Assembly: GCA_027068615.1 (NCBI GenBank)
Contig: JAMOQV010000017.1
Span: 1-12,235, forward strand
DNA from: Helicobacteraceae bacterium
Lineage (GTDB): Bacteria > Campylobacterota > Campylobacteria > Campylobacterales > Sulfurimonadaceae
DNA: 12,235 nt
Direction: 5' to 3'
Shown here: piece by piece, positions 1-7,084 of the stretch
How the letters are laid out: the number at the start of each line of letters is the position of its first letter
How positions within the stretch are numbered: position 1 is the stretch's first letter
Notes under the pieces: generated by a model
Told to the model about the DNA's origin: nothing
Seen by the model: only the letters and a program-made list of their open reading frames with translations
Database searches by the model: none
Made by a program: the position numbers and the translations under genes

Positions 1-66
1 AAGCCCTTATTTTGGAGGTTTAAAGAATTGATTTGGAAAGATTTGAATTGATTTGTTTTTAAACAG

Positions 67-143
67 TGGTGGGTTCAGAGTGACTCGAACACTCGACCAC
101 TCCGTTATGAGCGGAGGGCTCTAACCAACTGAGCTATGAACCC
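67..143 (-). tRNA. tRNA with CAU anticodon (tRNA-Ile2 or elongator tRNA-Met), CCA encoded
   Basis: The minus strand folds as a complete 77-nt cloverleaf. The 7-bp acceptor stem is GGGTTCA with TGAACCC, the discriminator is A, and the CCA end is encoded. The D stem is GCTC/GAGC, the anticodon stem is CTCCG/CGGAG with loop CTCATAA, and the T stem is GAGTG/CACTC with loop TTCGAGT. The anticodon is CAT. It is not initiator tRNA: the first acceptor pair is G-C, and the three consecutive G-C pairs of initiator anticodon stems are absent. Choosing between elongator Met and the lysidine-modified Ile2 that reads AUA is harder. The GCTCATAAC anticodon arm and the TGGTC variable region resemble Ile2 tRNAs as I remember them, so I lean to Ile2. 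The gene lies downstream of, and on the same strand as, the two glucosaminidase-like genes. Confidence 0.95.
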
Positions 144-154
144 ATTGTTTATAT

Positions 155-192
155 GGATGAAAGTATATCTTAAAGAACTTAAATAAATATTA
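155..192 (-). promoter_or_regulatory. Possible promoter of the CAU tRNA
   Basis: On the minus strand a TATACT hexamer (167-162) sits about 18 nt before the tRNA 5' end, which would give a leader of about 12 nt. I see no clear -35, only T-rich sequence. The tRNA could instead be co-transcribed with the upstream glucosaminidase-like genes, whose last stop codon is only 46 nt before it. Confidence 0.35.
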
Positions 193-945
193 ATTCCAAG
201 CCTCATCAAAAGTTTTTCCATTTTTAATATCTTTTACTAGTTCTACTAAGCCAACATTATCCATAACTTGTATAACTTTTTTTGGCCAAGTTTTTCTATA
301 GTTAAAAGAATTTTTCTTACCACCTATATTATTTATAAAATCTTTTGAAGTCTTTTCACTAAAAAGTGCATCTTTACCTTTTTGTTTTACAATTTCATCT
401 AAATCTTTTCTAGCCTTTTTAAATACTTTAAAGCGATTTTTAGAACTTATCCATACTTTACAAAAATCCTCTATGCAGGTTAGATTTGCTTTTAATCTAT
501 CTTTTGGATGATTATTAAAATATGCTAAATTATTAGCTGTTCCAGCATAAGGGGTAGGGCGATAATCTTTTTTTCTACTTTTTGCTCTTTTTTTATATTT
601 TAATTCACTTTTTTTATATTTTGCTATCTCTTTTGGATTGTATATGATTTGATAAGGCTCTTTTATGTTTGGAAGATAAAGTGGTGGTAGCTCTTTTTCA
701 CCTTTGTTTGTTCCCAGACTTAGTATATTTCCACTAATCCTTGCTATATATCCTCGACCATAACCAGACTCAACACCAGCTAAAGCTAGTATCCCAGCTG
801 GTGGCATATTGTATTTTAAAGATAACTCTATGGTTTTATGAACTAATGGTTTATAAAAGTTTTTTACATGCTCATACTTTCTGTATCTGTACTCTGATGA
901 AAAAGCCAAAACAAAGCTTACAAAGATTAGTAAAACTACTTTCAT
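190..945 (-). CDS. Exported glucosaminidase-domain (Bax-like) protein, second of a tandem pair
   Basis: This 251-residue protein probably cleaves or binds peptidoglycan outside the inner membrane. Residues 1-17 form a short signal peptide: MK, a hydrophobic run, then AFSS. The segment 45-76 (YNMPPAGILALAGVESGYGRG and onward) has the layout of the lysozyme-like fold of the glucosaminidase/Bax family, with Glu59 as the presumed catalytic acid. Residues 105-128 are a very lysine/arginine-rich insert absent from the neighbouring paralogue. Cys157 and Cys162 could form a disulfide if the protein is periplasmic. The start at 945 is supported by an AAGGA ribosome-binding site (955-951) placed inside the end of the upstream gene. 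Only one base separates that gene's stop from this ATG, so the two are probably translationally coupled. The family is fairly clear; the enzymatic activity and substrate bond are inferred. Confidence 0.8.
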   Translation of the reverse strand: MKVVLLIFVSFVLAFSSEYRYRKYEHVKNFYKPLVHKTIELSLKYNMPPAGILALAGVESGYGRGYIARISGNILSLGTNKGEKELPPLYLPNIKEPYQIIYNPKEIAKYKKSELKYKKRAKSRKKDYRPTPYAGTANNLAYFNNHPKDRLKANLTCIEDFCKVWISSKNRFKVFKKARKDLDEIVKQKGKDALFSEKTSKDFINNIGGKKNSFNYRKTWPKKVIQVMDNVGLVELVKDIKNGKTFDEAWN

Positions 946-946
946 A

Positions 947-1615
947 TCATTCCTTATCTAGTAGATGAAATTTATTGTATTTTATAACTTTTGATAGCTC
1001 ATTGCTATATTTTTCACCTTGTTCGGAGTATTTATCTAGTTTTTGAACAAGTTTGTGTGGGTCATCTGTTAGCATCTTCTCTTTTCTAAACTCGATAAAT
1101 GCTTTATTTCTAGCTATCATCATATAATAGTCCATTATAGAATCAGCTATATTTTCATACTTTTTTAGATAAATTTGTCTGTACTTTCTTGACTTATTAG
1201 CTGCTACTCTTGGCTCATTTTCATCTATTGACCAAACACCAAAAACATTATTTGCGATATTGAAAAATCTTGAAGTTGCCCAACCACTCTCCATAGCAGC
1301 TTGAGCAAGTGCTATACTTTTAGGGTGTGGTTTCATCCTTTGGAGTAAATCTTTTTCATCTTTTGCATTGTACTCTTTCATAAGTTTTTTTATCTTATGG
1401 GCATCTGTTTTATTTTTAACCATAACTTTAGCTTCTTTATACCTTTTGTTTAAAGTATTGTAAACCTCTTTTATAGCTGGAACTAACAAATCATGAAATC
1501 TTTGTTTTTTCTCTTTAACAGTTAGTGGCTTTTTTGTTTTTATGGGGTCTGCATAGATTGAACTTACAGTAGATATAAGCAAGATGCTAAGTTTTAAAAA
1601 TATACTTTTTTGCAT
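947..1615 (-). CDS. Exported Bax-family glucosaminidase-domain protein
   Basis: This 222-residue protein resembles Escherichia coli Bax and the glucosaminidase (GH73-like) peptidoglycan hydrolases. A signal peptide covers residues 1-22, with cleavage likely after ISTVSSIYA. The core motif ALAQAAMESGWATSRF (102-117) carries the presumed catalytic Glu109. It is followed by the conserved NNVFGVWS segment (122-129) and a C-terminal YSEQGEKYSNEL motif (196-207) typical of this fold. The gene starts 22 nt after the DAHP synthase stop on the same strand. There is no obvious Shine-Dalgarno sequence in that gap, and a hairpin occupies most of it, so expression may be weak or controlled. It is a paralogue of the next gene, which has the same fold motif but diverges elsewhere. 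The family call is strong; the cleavage specificity is unknown. Confidence 0.87.
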   Translation of the reverse strand: MQKSIFLKLSILLISTVSSIYADPIKTKKPLTVKEKKQRFHDLLVPAIKEVYNTLNKRYKEAKVMVKNKTDAHKIKKLMKEYNAKDEKDLLQRMKPHPKSIALAQAAMESGWATSRFFNIANNVFGVWSIDENEPRVAANKSRKYRQIYLKKYENIADSIMDYYMMIARNKAFIEFRKEKMLTDDPHKLVQKLDKYSEQGEKYSNELSKVIKYNKFHLLDKE

Positions 1616-1627
1616 AGATGTAAAAGC

Positions 1628-1646
1628 CAGAAGTAGATTACTTCTG
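1628..1646 (-). terminator. Hairpin across the DAHP synthase stop codon, possible terminator or attenuator
   Basis: A perfect 8-bp inverted repeat, CAGAAGTA and TACTTCTG with a 3-nt loop, spans the stop codon (1640-1638). On the minus strand it is followed by GC and then only four T residues, so it is a weak intrinsic terminator at best. It lies between the DAHP synthase and the Bax-family gene and would fit partial termination between them. Confidence 0.45.
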
Positions 1647-2996
1647 AACTTCTTTTAGTGAGTCTGCTATTAAAAATGCAAGTTCTAATGATTGGTCTGC
1701 ATTTAATCTTGGGTCACAATGTGTATGGTAACGAGAACTCAAATCCTCTTCAGTAACTCTAAAACTACCACCGATACACTCAGTAACATTTTTACCAGTC
1801 ATCTCTAAGTGAACTCCACCAGCATGAGTTCCCTCAGCTTTATGGATTTGGAAAAACTGTTTCATCTCAGTTAATATATCATCAACTGGGCGAGTTTTAA
1901 AGTTATTTGATGATTTTATAGTATTTCCATGCATTGGGTCACAACTCCAAACTACATTTATACCCTCTCTCTCTATCGCTCTTATAAGTCTTTGCATACC
2001 AGTGTTGTCATCTCCAACTTTGTTAGCACCCATTCTAACTATAACATTTAGTCTTCCTGCTTCATTTTCAGGATTTAAAGTTTGACAAAGTCTTACTAAA
2101 TCATCTGCATCCATAGATGGACCAGCTTTTACACCGATAGGGTTTTTAACACCTCTTAAGAACTCAACATGAGCACCATCAAGTTGTCTAGTTCTATCAC
2201 CTATCCATAACATATGAGCAGATGTATCGTACCAATCTCCTGTTATAGAGTCTTGTCTTGTAAATGCTTCCTCATAAGGTAAAAGTAATGCTTCGTGTGA
2301 TGTATAAAAATCAGTCTCTCTTAAAGTTCTGTAAGTTTTAGAAGTAACTCCACAAGCTTCCATAAACTTTAAAGAGTTAGATATATCTTCAGCTAGTTTT
2401 TCATACTTTTGCATAACATCATCTTTTTGAGCAAAATCAGTTGTCCATTGGTGAACTTGATGTAAATCTGCCAAACCACCACTTGCAAATGCACGAAGTA
2501 AATTTTGAGTAGCAGATGCTTGGTTATAAGCTTTTATCATCCTTTTTGGGTCTGGAACACGAGCTTCTTTTGTAAATTCTGAACCATTTATGATATCTCC
2601 ACGGTAAGAATCAAGTGTAATTCCATCAATAGTCTCTGTATTGCTTGAACGAGGTTTTGCAAATTGTCCAGCCATACGACCAACTTTTACAACAGGTAAA
2701 CCACTAGCATAAGTCATAACAACTGCCATTTGTAACATAACTTTGAAACTGTCTCTTATGTTATCAGCATGAAATTCGCTAAAACTTTCAGCACAATCAC
2801 CACCTTGTAGTAAAAAACCCTGACCATTAGCAACTTTTGCTAAAGATGCTTTTAATGTACGAGCTTCACCTGCAAAAACAAGTGGTGGATAGTTTTTTAA
2901 CTCTTCAAGAACTCTATTTAATTCATCTTGATTTGGATAAGTTGGTTGTTGTAAAATCGGTTTGTTTCTCCAACTAGTTGGTGTCCAAATACTCAT
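1638..2996 (-). CDS. aroG: Class II 3-deoxy-7-phosphoheptulonate (DAHP) synthase
   Basis: This cytoplasmic enzyme condenses phosphoenolpyruvate with erythrose 4-phosphate, the first committed step of the shikimate pathway to aromatic amino acids. The 452-residue sequence is full length for the class II (plant/mycobacterial-type) family. Signature blocks appear in order: FLLQGGDCAESF (61-72), VGRMAGQFAKPRS (105-117), SHEALLLPYE (233-242), WIGDRTRQLDGAHVEF (264-279), NPIGVKAGP (285-293), WSCDPMHGNT (350-359), GGVHLEMTGKNVTECIGG (393-410) and HTHCDPRLNADQSLELAF (424-441). By family knowledge the metal ligands are Cys68, His356, Glu398 and Asp428, and all are present. The short N-terminus lacks the long extension seen in mycobacterial enzymes. 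An AAGG ribosome-binding site precedes the ATG. Symbols vary between genomes (aroG, aroF, aroH); the family is certain. Confidence 0.97.
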   Translation of the reverse strand: MSIWTPTSWRNKPILQQPTYPNQDELNRVLEELKNYPPLVFAGEARTLKASLAKVANGQGFLLQGGDCAESFSEFHADNIRDSFKVMLQMAVVMTYASGLPVVKVGRMAGQFAKPRSSNTETIDGITLDSYRGDIINGSEFTKEARVPDPKRMIKAYNQASATQNLLRAFASGGLADLHQVHQWTTDFAQKDDVMQKYEKLAEDISNSLKFMEACGVTSKTYRTLRETDFYTSHEALLLPYEEAFTRQDSITGDWYDTSAHMLWIGDRTRQLDGAHVEFLRGVKNPIGVKAGPSMDADDLVRLCQTLNPENEAGRLNVIVRMGANKVGDDNTGMQRLIRAIEREGINVVWSCDPMHGNTIKSSNNFKTRPVDDILTEMKQFFQIHKAEGTHAGGVHLEMTGKNVTECIGGSFRVTEEDLSSRYHTHCDPRLNADQSLELAFLIADSLKEVQK

Positions 2997-3028
2997 AATA
3001 AAACCTTAATATATATAATTTTTTTGTA

Positions 3029-3034
3029 ATTCTA
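3029..3034 (-). promoter_or_regulatory. Possible -10 element for the DAHP synthase gene
   Basis: On the minus strand TAGAAT lies 33 nt before the start codon, giving a short leader of about 25 nt. There is no recognisable -35. The nearby TATATATA run is too close to the start codon to serve. The call is weak. Confidence 0.3.
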
Positions 3035-3036
3035 CT

Positions 3037-3054
3037 TAAAAAAAGCTTTTCTTA
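3037..3054. repeat. Imperfect palindrome between divergent promoters, possible operator
   Basis: TAAAAAAAGCTTTTCTTA is an 18-nt palindrome with one mismatched pair, centred on a perfect AAAAGCTTTT core (3041-3050). It sits in the middle of the 119-nt gap between the divergent DAHP synthase and cvpA genes. Such a position could suit a shared regulator, but short AT palindromes are common in DNA of this composition. It does not match a canonical Fur box. Confidence 0.3.
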
Positions 3055-3066
3055 TGCTTTTATATG

Positions 3067-3072
3067 TATAAT
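3067..3072 (+). promoter_or_regulatory. Probable -10 element of the cvpA-fur-lysS operon
   Basis: A perfect TATAAT lies 43 nt before the cvpA ATG. T-rich tracts upstream replace a -35, which is usual for sigma-70 promoters in Campylobacterota. A transcription start near 3079 would leave a leader of about 37 nt that includes the AGGGAG ribosome-binding site at 3105-3110. Confidence 0.6.
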
Positions 3073-3115
3073 TACAATAAAAAATCTATACTTTAGAGAT
3101 GGATAGGGAGATTTT

Positions 3116-3835
3116 ATGGAGTTAAATTACTTTGATTTAGTAGTTGGGATTATTATATTACTTTTAGGACTTAAAGGTATTATAAATGGTTTTTTTAAAG
3201 AGTTGTTTGGTCTTGTTGGTATTATCGGTGGTATTGCTGTTGCTTCTAGGATGGGTGATAAGGTTGGTAAAATATTAAGTGATGCTTTATTAAAACTTCC
3301 AAACGATGCTGCTATAAGTTTTACAGGTTTCTTAGCTACTTTGGCTGCCTTTTGGTTAGCTATGGTTTTTATAGGATTTGTATTTAAAAAATTGAGTTCT
3401 ATGAGTGGGTTAGGTCCAGTTGATAGACTTTTTGGTTTCATATTTGGAGCTAGTAAATTCTTTTTAATAGTAGCTATTATAGCTAATGCAGTATATAATG
3501 TAAAAGCTATAAAGTCAACAGTAGATAGTAAAACGAAAGGTAGTATTTTATTTCCTATATTGGTTGAAACTGGTGGTTATATAATGGAACTTAAGCCTGT
3601 TGACTCTATGAAAAAAGAAGATACAACATCAGAATCAAATAATAGTACAACAACTAGTGCTATTATGGATGAAACAAAGAATCTTCATGACAAGATAGAA
3701 GAAACAACACAAAATATTGTAGAAGATACAAAGAAGCAGATAGAAGAAAATGTTAAACAATCTACTCAAGAGATTTTAGAAGATACTAAAAAGAAGTTAG
3801 AAGAATCGATGCAAAAGCAGATGGGAGAGGAGTAG
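3116..3835 (+). CDS. cvpA: CvpA-family inner-membrane protein with a coiled C-terminal tail
   Basis: The first 165 residues or so form a CvpA/colicin V production-type membrane domain. Hydrophobic segments lie near 7-24, 28-45, 66-90 and 105-127, with the family's typical FFKELFGLVGIIGG and GPVDRLFGFIFG motifs. The role of CvpA proteins is poorly defined; they are linked to colicin V export and envelope homeostasis in enterobacteria. Residues 166-239 form a hydrophilic, Glu/Lys-rich, probably helical tail. It contains two copies of a 19-residue unit, 197-215 and 216-235, both built on TQ-I-EDTKK--EE. The tail is extra to the short enterobacterial form. An AGGGAG site precedes the start. The stop codon touches the fur ATG with no gap, and C. 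jejuni has the same cvpA-fur-lysS order. Confidence 0.9.
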   Translation: MELNYFDLVVGIIILLLGLKGIINGFFKELFGLVGIIGGIAVASRMGDKVGKILSDALLKLPNDAAISFTGFLATLAAFWLAMVFIGFVFKKLSSMSGLGPVDRLFGFIFGASKFFLIVAIIANAVYNVKAIKSTVDSKTKGSILFPILVETGGYIMELKPVDSMKKEDTTSESNNSTTTSAIMDETKNLHDKIEETTQNIVEDTKKQIEENVKQSTQEILEDTKKKLEESMQKQMGEE

Positions 3836-4315
3836 ATGTCTAAAGTTACAACAAACTTTAGTGATAAAACAATCCAATATGAACAGTTATTGCAAAATTT
3901 TAAGAGTTTACTAAAAGAAAATAATTTAAAATTTACAATACAAAGGGAAGTGATTTTAGAAACTTTATATGATTCTCAGGAACATTTAACTCCTGAGTCT
4001 CTACACCATCTTATACAAGAAAAATATCCAGATCTAAATACTGGAATAGCTACAGTTTATAGGACTTTGTCTTTGCTTGAGGAATCTGATATTGTTACAT
4101 CTTTATCATTTGGTGCACAGGGTAAAAAGTACGAACTTGGTGCAAAAGAGCATCATGATCATCTTATATGTACTGAATGTGGAAATATTACAGAGTTTGT
4201 AGATGAACAGATAGAGGAAAGACAACATAAAATTGCTCAAGAGTTAGAATTTAAAATGCAAGATCACTCTATGCAGATTTATGGAGTTTGTAAAAAATGT
4301 CAAAAGGAAAATTAA
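3836..4315 (+). CDS. fur: Ferric uptake regulator Fur
   Basis: This is a 159-residue metal-dependent DNA-binding dimer that represses iron-uptake genes. The N-terminal winged helix includes FTIQREVILETLY (33-45) and the recognition region GIATVYRTLSLLEESDIV (70-87). The dimerisation domain carries KYELGAKEHHDHLICTECG (98-116). Two CxxC pairs, Cys112/Cys115 and Cys152/Cys155, would hold the structural zinc. His106, His107 and His109 fit the regulatory metal site. The extended N-terminus (about 20 residues before the usual start of the fold) matches the longer Fur proteins of Helicobacter and Campylobacter. Translation starts on the base after the cvpA stop, with GGGAGAGGAG just upstream inside cvpA. 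Three bases separate its stop from lysS. PerR is the main alternative in the same superfamily; operon position with cvpA and lysS favours Fur. Confidence 0.93.
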   Translation: MSKVTTNFSDKTIQYEQLLQNFKSLLKENNLKFTIQREVILETLYDSQEHLTPESLHHLIQEKYPDLNTGIATVYRTLSLLEESDIVTSLSFGAQGKKYELGAKEHHDHLICTECGNITEFVDEQIEERQHKIAQELEFKMQDHSMQIYGVCKKCQKEN

Positions 4316-4318
4316 TTA

Positions 4319-5824
4319 ATGTTTAAAAATAAATTTGTGCAACAAAGAATTGAAAAAGTAGAGTTATTAAAAAAAAAGGGTTATAACCCATATTCAAATG
4401 ATTCAAAAAGAAATACAACTATATCTAAGTATTTAAAAGTAAATGCAGATGTAGAACATAAAGAAAATAAAAGAGATGAACATAGACATTATACTGTTGG
4501 TGGTCGTATAAAACTACTTCGTATTATGGGTAAAGCAAGTTTTGTAAATATAGAAGATGAGAGTGGAACATTACAAGTTTATATAGCTCGTGACAATCTT
4601 CCTGAAGGTTTTTATAATAATATTTTTAAAAAAAATATAGAAGTTGGTGATATTGTAGAGATAACTGGTTATCCGTTTGTAACTGGTAAAGGTGAACTAT
4701 CTTTACATGCAAGTGAATTTAAGTTATTGACTAAATCAATTTCACCACTTCCTGAAAAGTTTCATGGTATAACTGATAAAGAGATAAGATATAGAAAAAG
4801 ATATCTTGATCTTATTATGAATAAAGAGGTTAGAAATACTTTTAAAATTCGTTCTCGTGTTATATCTTTAACTAGACATTTCTTTGAAGAAAAAGGGTTT
4901 TTAGAAGTTGAAACACCTATGATGCATCCAATAGCTGGTGGAGCAAATGCGAAACCATTTGTTACTCATCATAATGCTTTAGGTGTTGATAGATACTTAA
5001 GAATTGCACCAGAACTTTATCTAAAAAGACTTATAGTTGGTGGGTTTGAAGCTGTATTTGAGATAAATCGTAACTTTAGAAATGAAGGTATGGATGCAAC
5101 TCATAATCCAGAGTTTACATCTATAGAGTTTTATTGGGCATATAAAACTTATAAAGACTTGATTGAGATTACAAAAGAGTATTTTCAGTACCTTTTTGAG
5201 CATCTTGATTTACCAACTATACTGCCTTATGGAGATATGGAAGTTGATTTTTCAGATTTTAAAGAGATACCATTAGCTGAATCTTTAACAACTATAGGTG
5301 GTGTACCTAAAGATATTATAAATGATAGAGAGAAAATTGTAGCATATTTAAAAGAGCATGATGTAGATGTAAATGAAAAACTAAATTTAGGTTTACTTCA
5401 AGGTGAATTATTTGATGAGTTTGTTGAAGAAAAACTTATTAATCCAACTTTTATAACAGAGTATCCAGTTGAGTTATCTCCACTTGCAAGAAGAAGTGAT
5501 GAAAATCCTGAATTAACTGAAAGATTTGAACTTTTTATAGCAGGTAGAGAAATAGCAAATGCTTTTAGTGAGTTAAATGACCCAGTTGATCAGCTTAGTC
5601 GTTTTGAAGGTCAGATGGATGCAAAAGAGAGTGGAGATGATGAAGCACACGAGATGGATCAAGATTTTGTTGAAGCATTGAGTTATGGTATGGCTCCAAC
5701 TGCTGGTCAGGGTATTGGTATAGATAGACTTGTGATGTTGCTTACAAATGAGCATAGTATTCGTGATGTATTATTATTTCCAGCTATGAAGCCATTATCT
5801 ACAGAAGAGATAACTAAGGATTAA
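4319..5824 (+). CDS. lysS: Lysyl-tRNA synthetase, class II
   Basis: This enzyme charges tRNA-Lys with lysine in the cytoplasm. At 501 residues it is full length. The N-terminal OB-fold anticodon-binding domain spans roughly 55-137 (YTVGGRIKLLRIMGKASF at 58-75). The class II catalytic core follows: motif 1 around 185-203 (FLEVETPMMHP), motif 2 at 247-271 (FEINRNFRNEG, then HNPEFTSIEFY) and motif 3 at 460-475 (PTAGQGIGIDRLVMLL). The conserved SPLARR and FELFIAGREIANAFSELNDP blocks (387-422) also fit. The gene lies 3 nt after fur and 3 nt before the response-regulator gene, whose AAGGA site is inside the last lysS codons. All three are therefore probably on one transcript. Confidence 0.98.
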   Translation: MFKNKFVQQRIEKVELLKKKGYNPYSNDSKRNTTISKYLKVNADVEHKENKRDEHRHYTVGGRIKLLRIMGKASFVNIEDESGTLQVYIARDNLPEGFYNNIFKKNIEVGDIVEITGYPFVTGKGELSLHASEFKLLTKSISPLPEKFHGITDKEIRYRKRYLDLIMNKEVRNTFKIRSRVISLTRHFFEEKGFLEVETPMMHPIAGGANAKPFVTHHNALGVDRYLRIAPELYLKRLIVGGFEAVFEINRNFRNEGMDATHNPEFTSIEFYWAYKTYKDLIEITKEYFQYLFEHLDLPTILPYGDMEVDFSDFKEIPLAESLTTIGGVPKDIINDREKIVAYLKEHDVDVNEKLNLGLLQGELFDEFVEEKLINPTFITEYPVELSPLARRSDENPELTERFELFIAGREIANAFSELNDPVDQLSRFEGQMDAKESGDDEAHEMDQDFVEALSYGMAPTAGQGIGIDRLVMLLTNEHSIRDVLLFPAMKPLSTEEITKD

Positions 5825-5827
5825 TTT

Positions 5828-7084
5828 ATGTCAGTTAAGCCAACTATTCTTTATGTTGAAGATGAAGATGGTGTTCGTCAACAGTTATCTAAACTTTTAA
5901 CTCGCTTTTCCAGCGAGTTATATGTAGCAGAAGATGGAAAGGTTGGTTTAGAACTTTTTAAAAAATACTCTCCAAATATAGTTATAACAGATATAAAAAT
6001 GCCAGTTATGAATGGTATAGATATGGTTAAGGCTATAAAAGAGATTAGCCCTGAAGAGCATATTATATTTACCACTGCACATAGCGAGAGTGAGTATTTT
6101 ATAGATGCTATAGAAACTCATGCAGATGGGTATATATTAAAGCCACTAAGCTTTCAAGTTTTTACAAATAAATTAAATCAAATTACAAAACAGATAAATA
6201 TAGAAAAAGAACTTTTAGCACAGCAAGTTTTAACAAATGAGATAACTCAGATGCTAAATTTACTTATAGTTTTAGATAATGATAACAATATAATATACTC
6301 AAATAAAAATTTTTTAAAGTTTTTTAGTCTTCGTAATATTGAACAATTTAATAGTGAATATAAAAGTATTGTAAATGTTTTTGTAAACTATGGAGATTTT
6401 TTTTATCCAAAAGATGAAAAAAACTGGATTGATGAAATTAAGAACTTAGATGATGATAAAAGAGTTGTATCTATGGTAAATGAAGAAGCTGAACCTCAGG
6501 CTTTTATTTTATCTATAAAACAGATGGAAGAAACAGGTCATACTATAATTATATTTACAGAGATTACAAATATAACTATTAAGAAAAATGAATTAGAGTA
6601 TAAAGCTTATACCGATGAACTTACAAAAATAGGTAATAAATTATATTTTGAAGATGCATTAAAAAAAGAGTTTAAATTAGCTTCAAGCAATAAAAAGCCA
6701 TTGGGTCTTATAATGTTTGATATAGACTTTTTTAAACAGTTAAATGATAAATATGGTACTAAGATAGGGGATAGTGTATTGGTTGAATTAGTTCAACTTG
6801 TTAGAAGTAGTATTTCTCAAAATGATATTTTTGCTAGATATTTTGGTAATCAATTTGTTCAACTTTTACCAAATACTTCAAAAGAACATACATTAGTAGT
6901 TGTAAATCGTGTAAAAAATCTTATAGATAATCATACTTTTGTAGATGATATTAAAATCACTTGTAGTTTTGGAATATCTAATACAATAGATAGTTTGGAT
7001 GCCGAAACTTTAGTAGATGAAGCTCAAAAAGCACTTTCTTTAGCTAAAGAATCAGGGAGAAATAAAATCTGTTTTATTTCATAA
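5828..7084 (+). CDS. Response regulator with a degenerate GGDEF domain
   Basis: The 418 residues divide into three parts. An N-terminal receiver (5-122) has its acidic pair Glu11/Asp12, phosphoacceptor Asp55 (VITDIKMP), Thr83 and Lys105, so it should accept phosphate. A middle region (about 135-252) looks like a PAS fold (LLIVLDNDNNIIYSNKNFLKFF). A C-terminal GGDEF domain (258-418) opens with YTDELTKIGNK and keeps the Mg/GTP-binding FDIDFFKQLND block (297-307). Its signature, however, reads FGNQF (339-343) instead of GGDEF, and the RxxD inhibitory site reads SQND (330-333). It is therefore unlikely to make cyclic-di-GMP. It may act as a GTP-binding or protein-interaction domain. It lies 3 nt after lysS and overlaps the histidine kinase gene, its likely partner. 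Confidence 0.92.
   Translation: MSVKPTILYVEDEDGVRQQLSKLLTRFSSELYVAEDGKVGLELFKKYSPNIVITDIKMPVMNGIDMVKAIKEISPEEHIIFTTAHSESEYFIDAIETHADGYILKPLSFQVFTNKLNQITKQINIEKELLAQQVLTNEITQMLNLLIVLDNDNNIIYSNKNFLKFFSLRNIEQFNSEYKSIVNVFVNYGDFFYPKDEKNWIDEIKNLDDDKRVVSMVNEEAEPQAFILSIKQMEETGHTIIIFTEITNITIKKNELEYKAYTDELTKIGNKLYFEDALKKEFKLASSNKKPLGLIMFDIDFFKQLNDKYGTKIGDSVLVELVQLVRSSISQNDIFARYFGNQFVQLLPNTSKEHTLVVVNRVKNLIDNHTFVDDIKITCSFGISNTIDSLDAETLVDEAQKALSLAKESGRNKICFIS
7054..7084 (+). promoter_or_regulatory. Unusual translation start zone of the histidine kinase
   Basis: In the kinase frame the last upstream stop is TAA at 7063-7065, and no ATG, GTG or TTG occurs until TTG at 7354. Two unusual candidates lie in between. 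ATA at 7081 overlaps the response-regulator stop as ATAA, where ATGA would be a standard 4-nt coupling overlap. CTG at 7069 sits 8 nt after an AGGGAGA sequence (7054-7060), although those bases encode the conserved Ser-Gly-Arg of the GGDEF domain and may resemble a ribosome site only by chance. Confidence 0.55.

Noticed and set aside
25..55. Direct repeat GAATTGATTTG, two copies 20 nt apart, next to the tRNA 3' end
   Set aside because: Only 11 nt in AT-rich DNA. It does not copy the tRNA end, so it is not an attachment site, and no integrase gene is visible.
3060..3085. Fur box at the cvpA-fur promoter
   Set aside because: The AT-rich sequence around the TATAAT does not form the inverted GATAAT-type repeat well enough to call.
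5899..5919. Hairpin AACTCGC/GCGAGTT inside the response-regulator gene
   Set aside because: It has a 7-bp stem with a 7-nt loop but lies inside the conserved receiver coding sequence, with no T-run. Probably chance.
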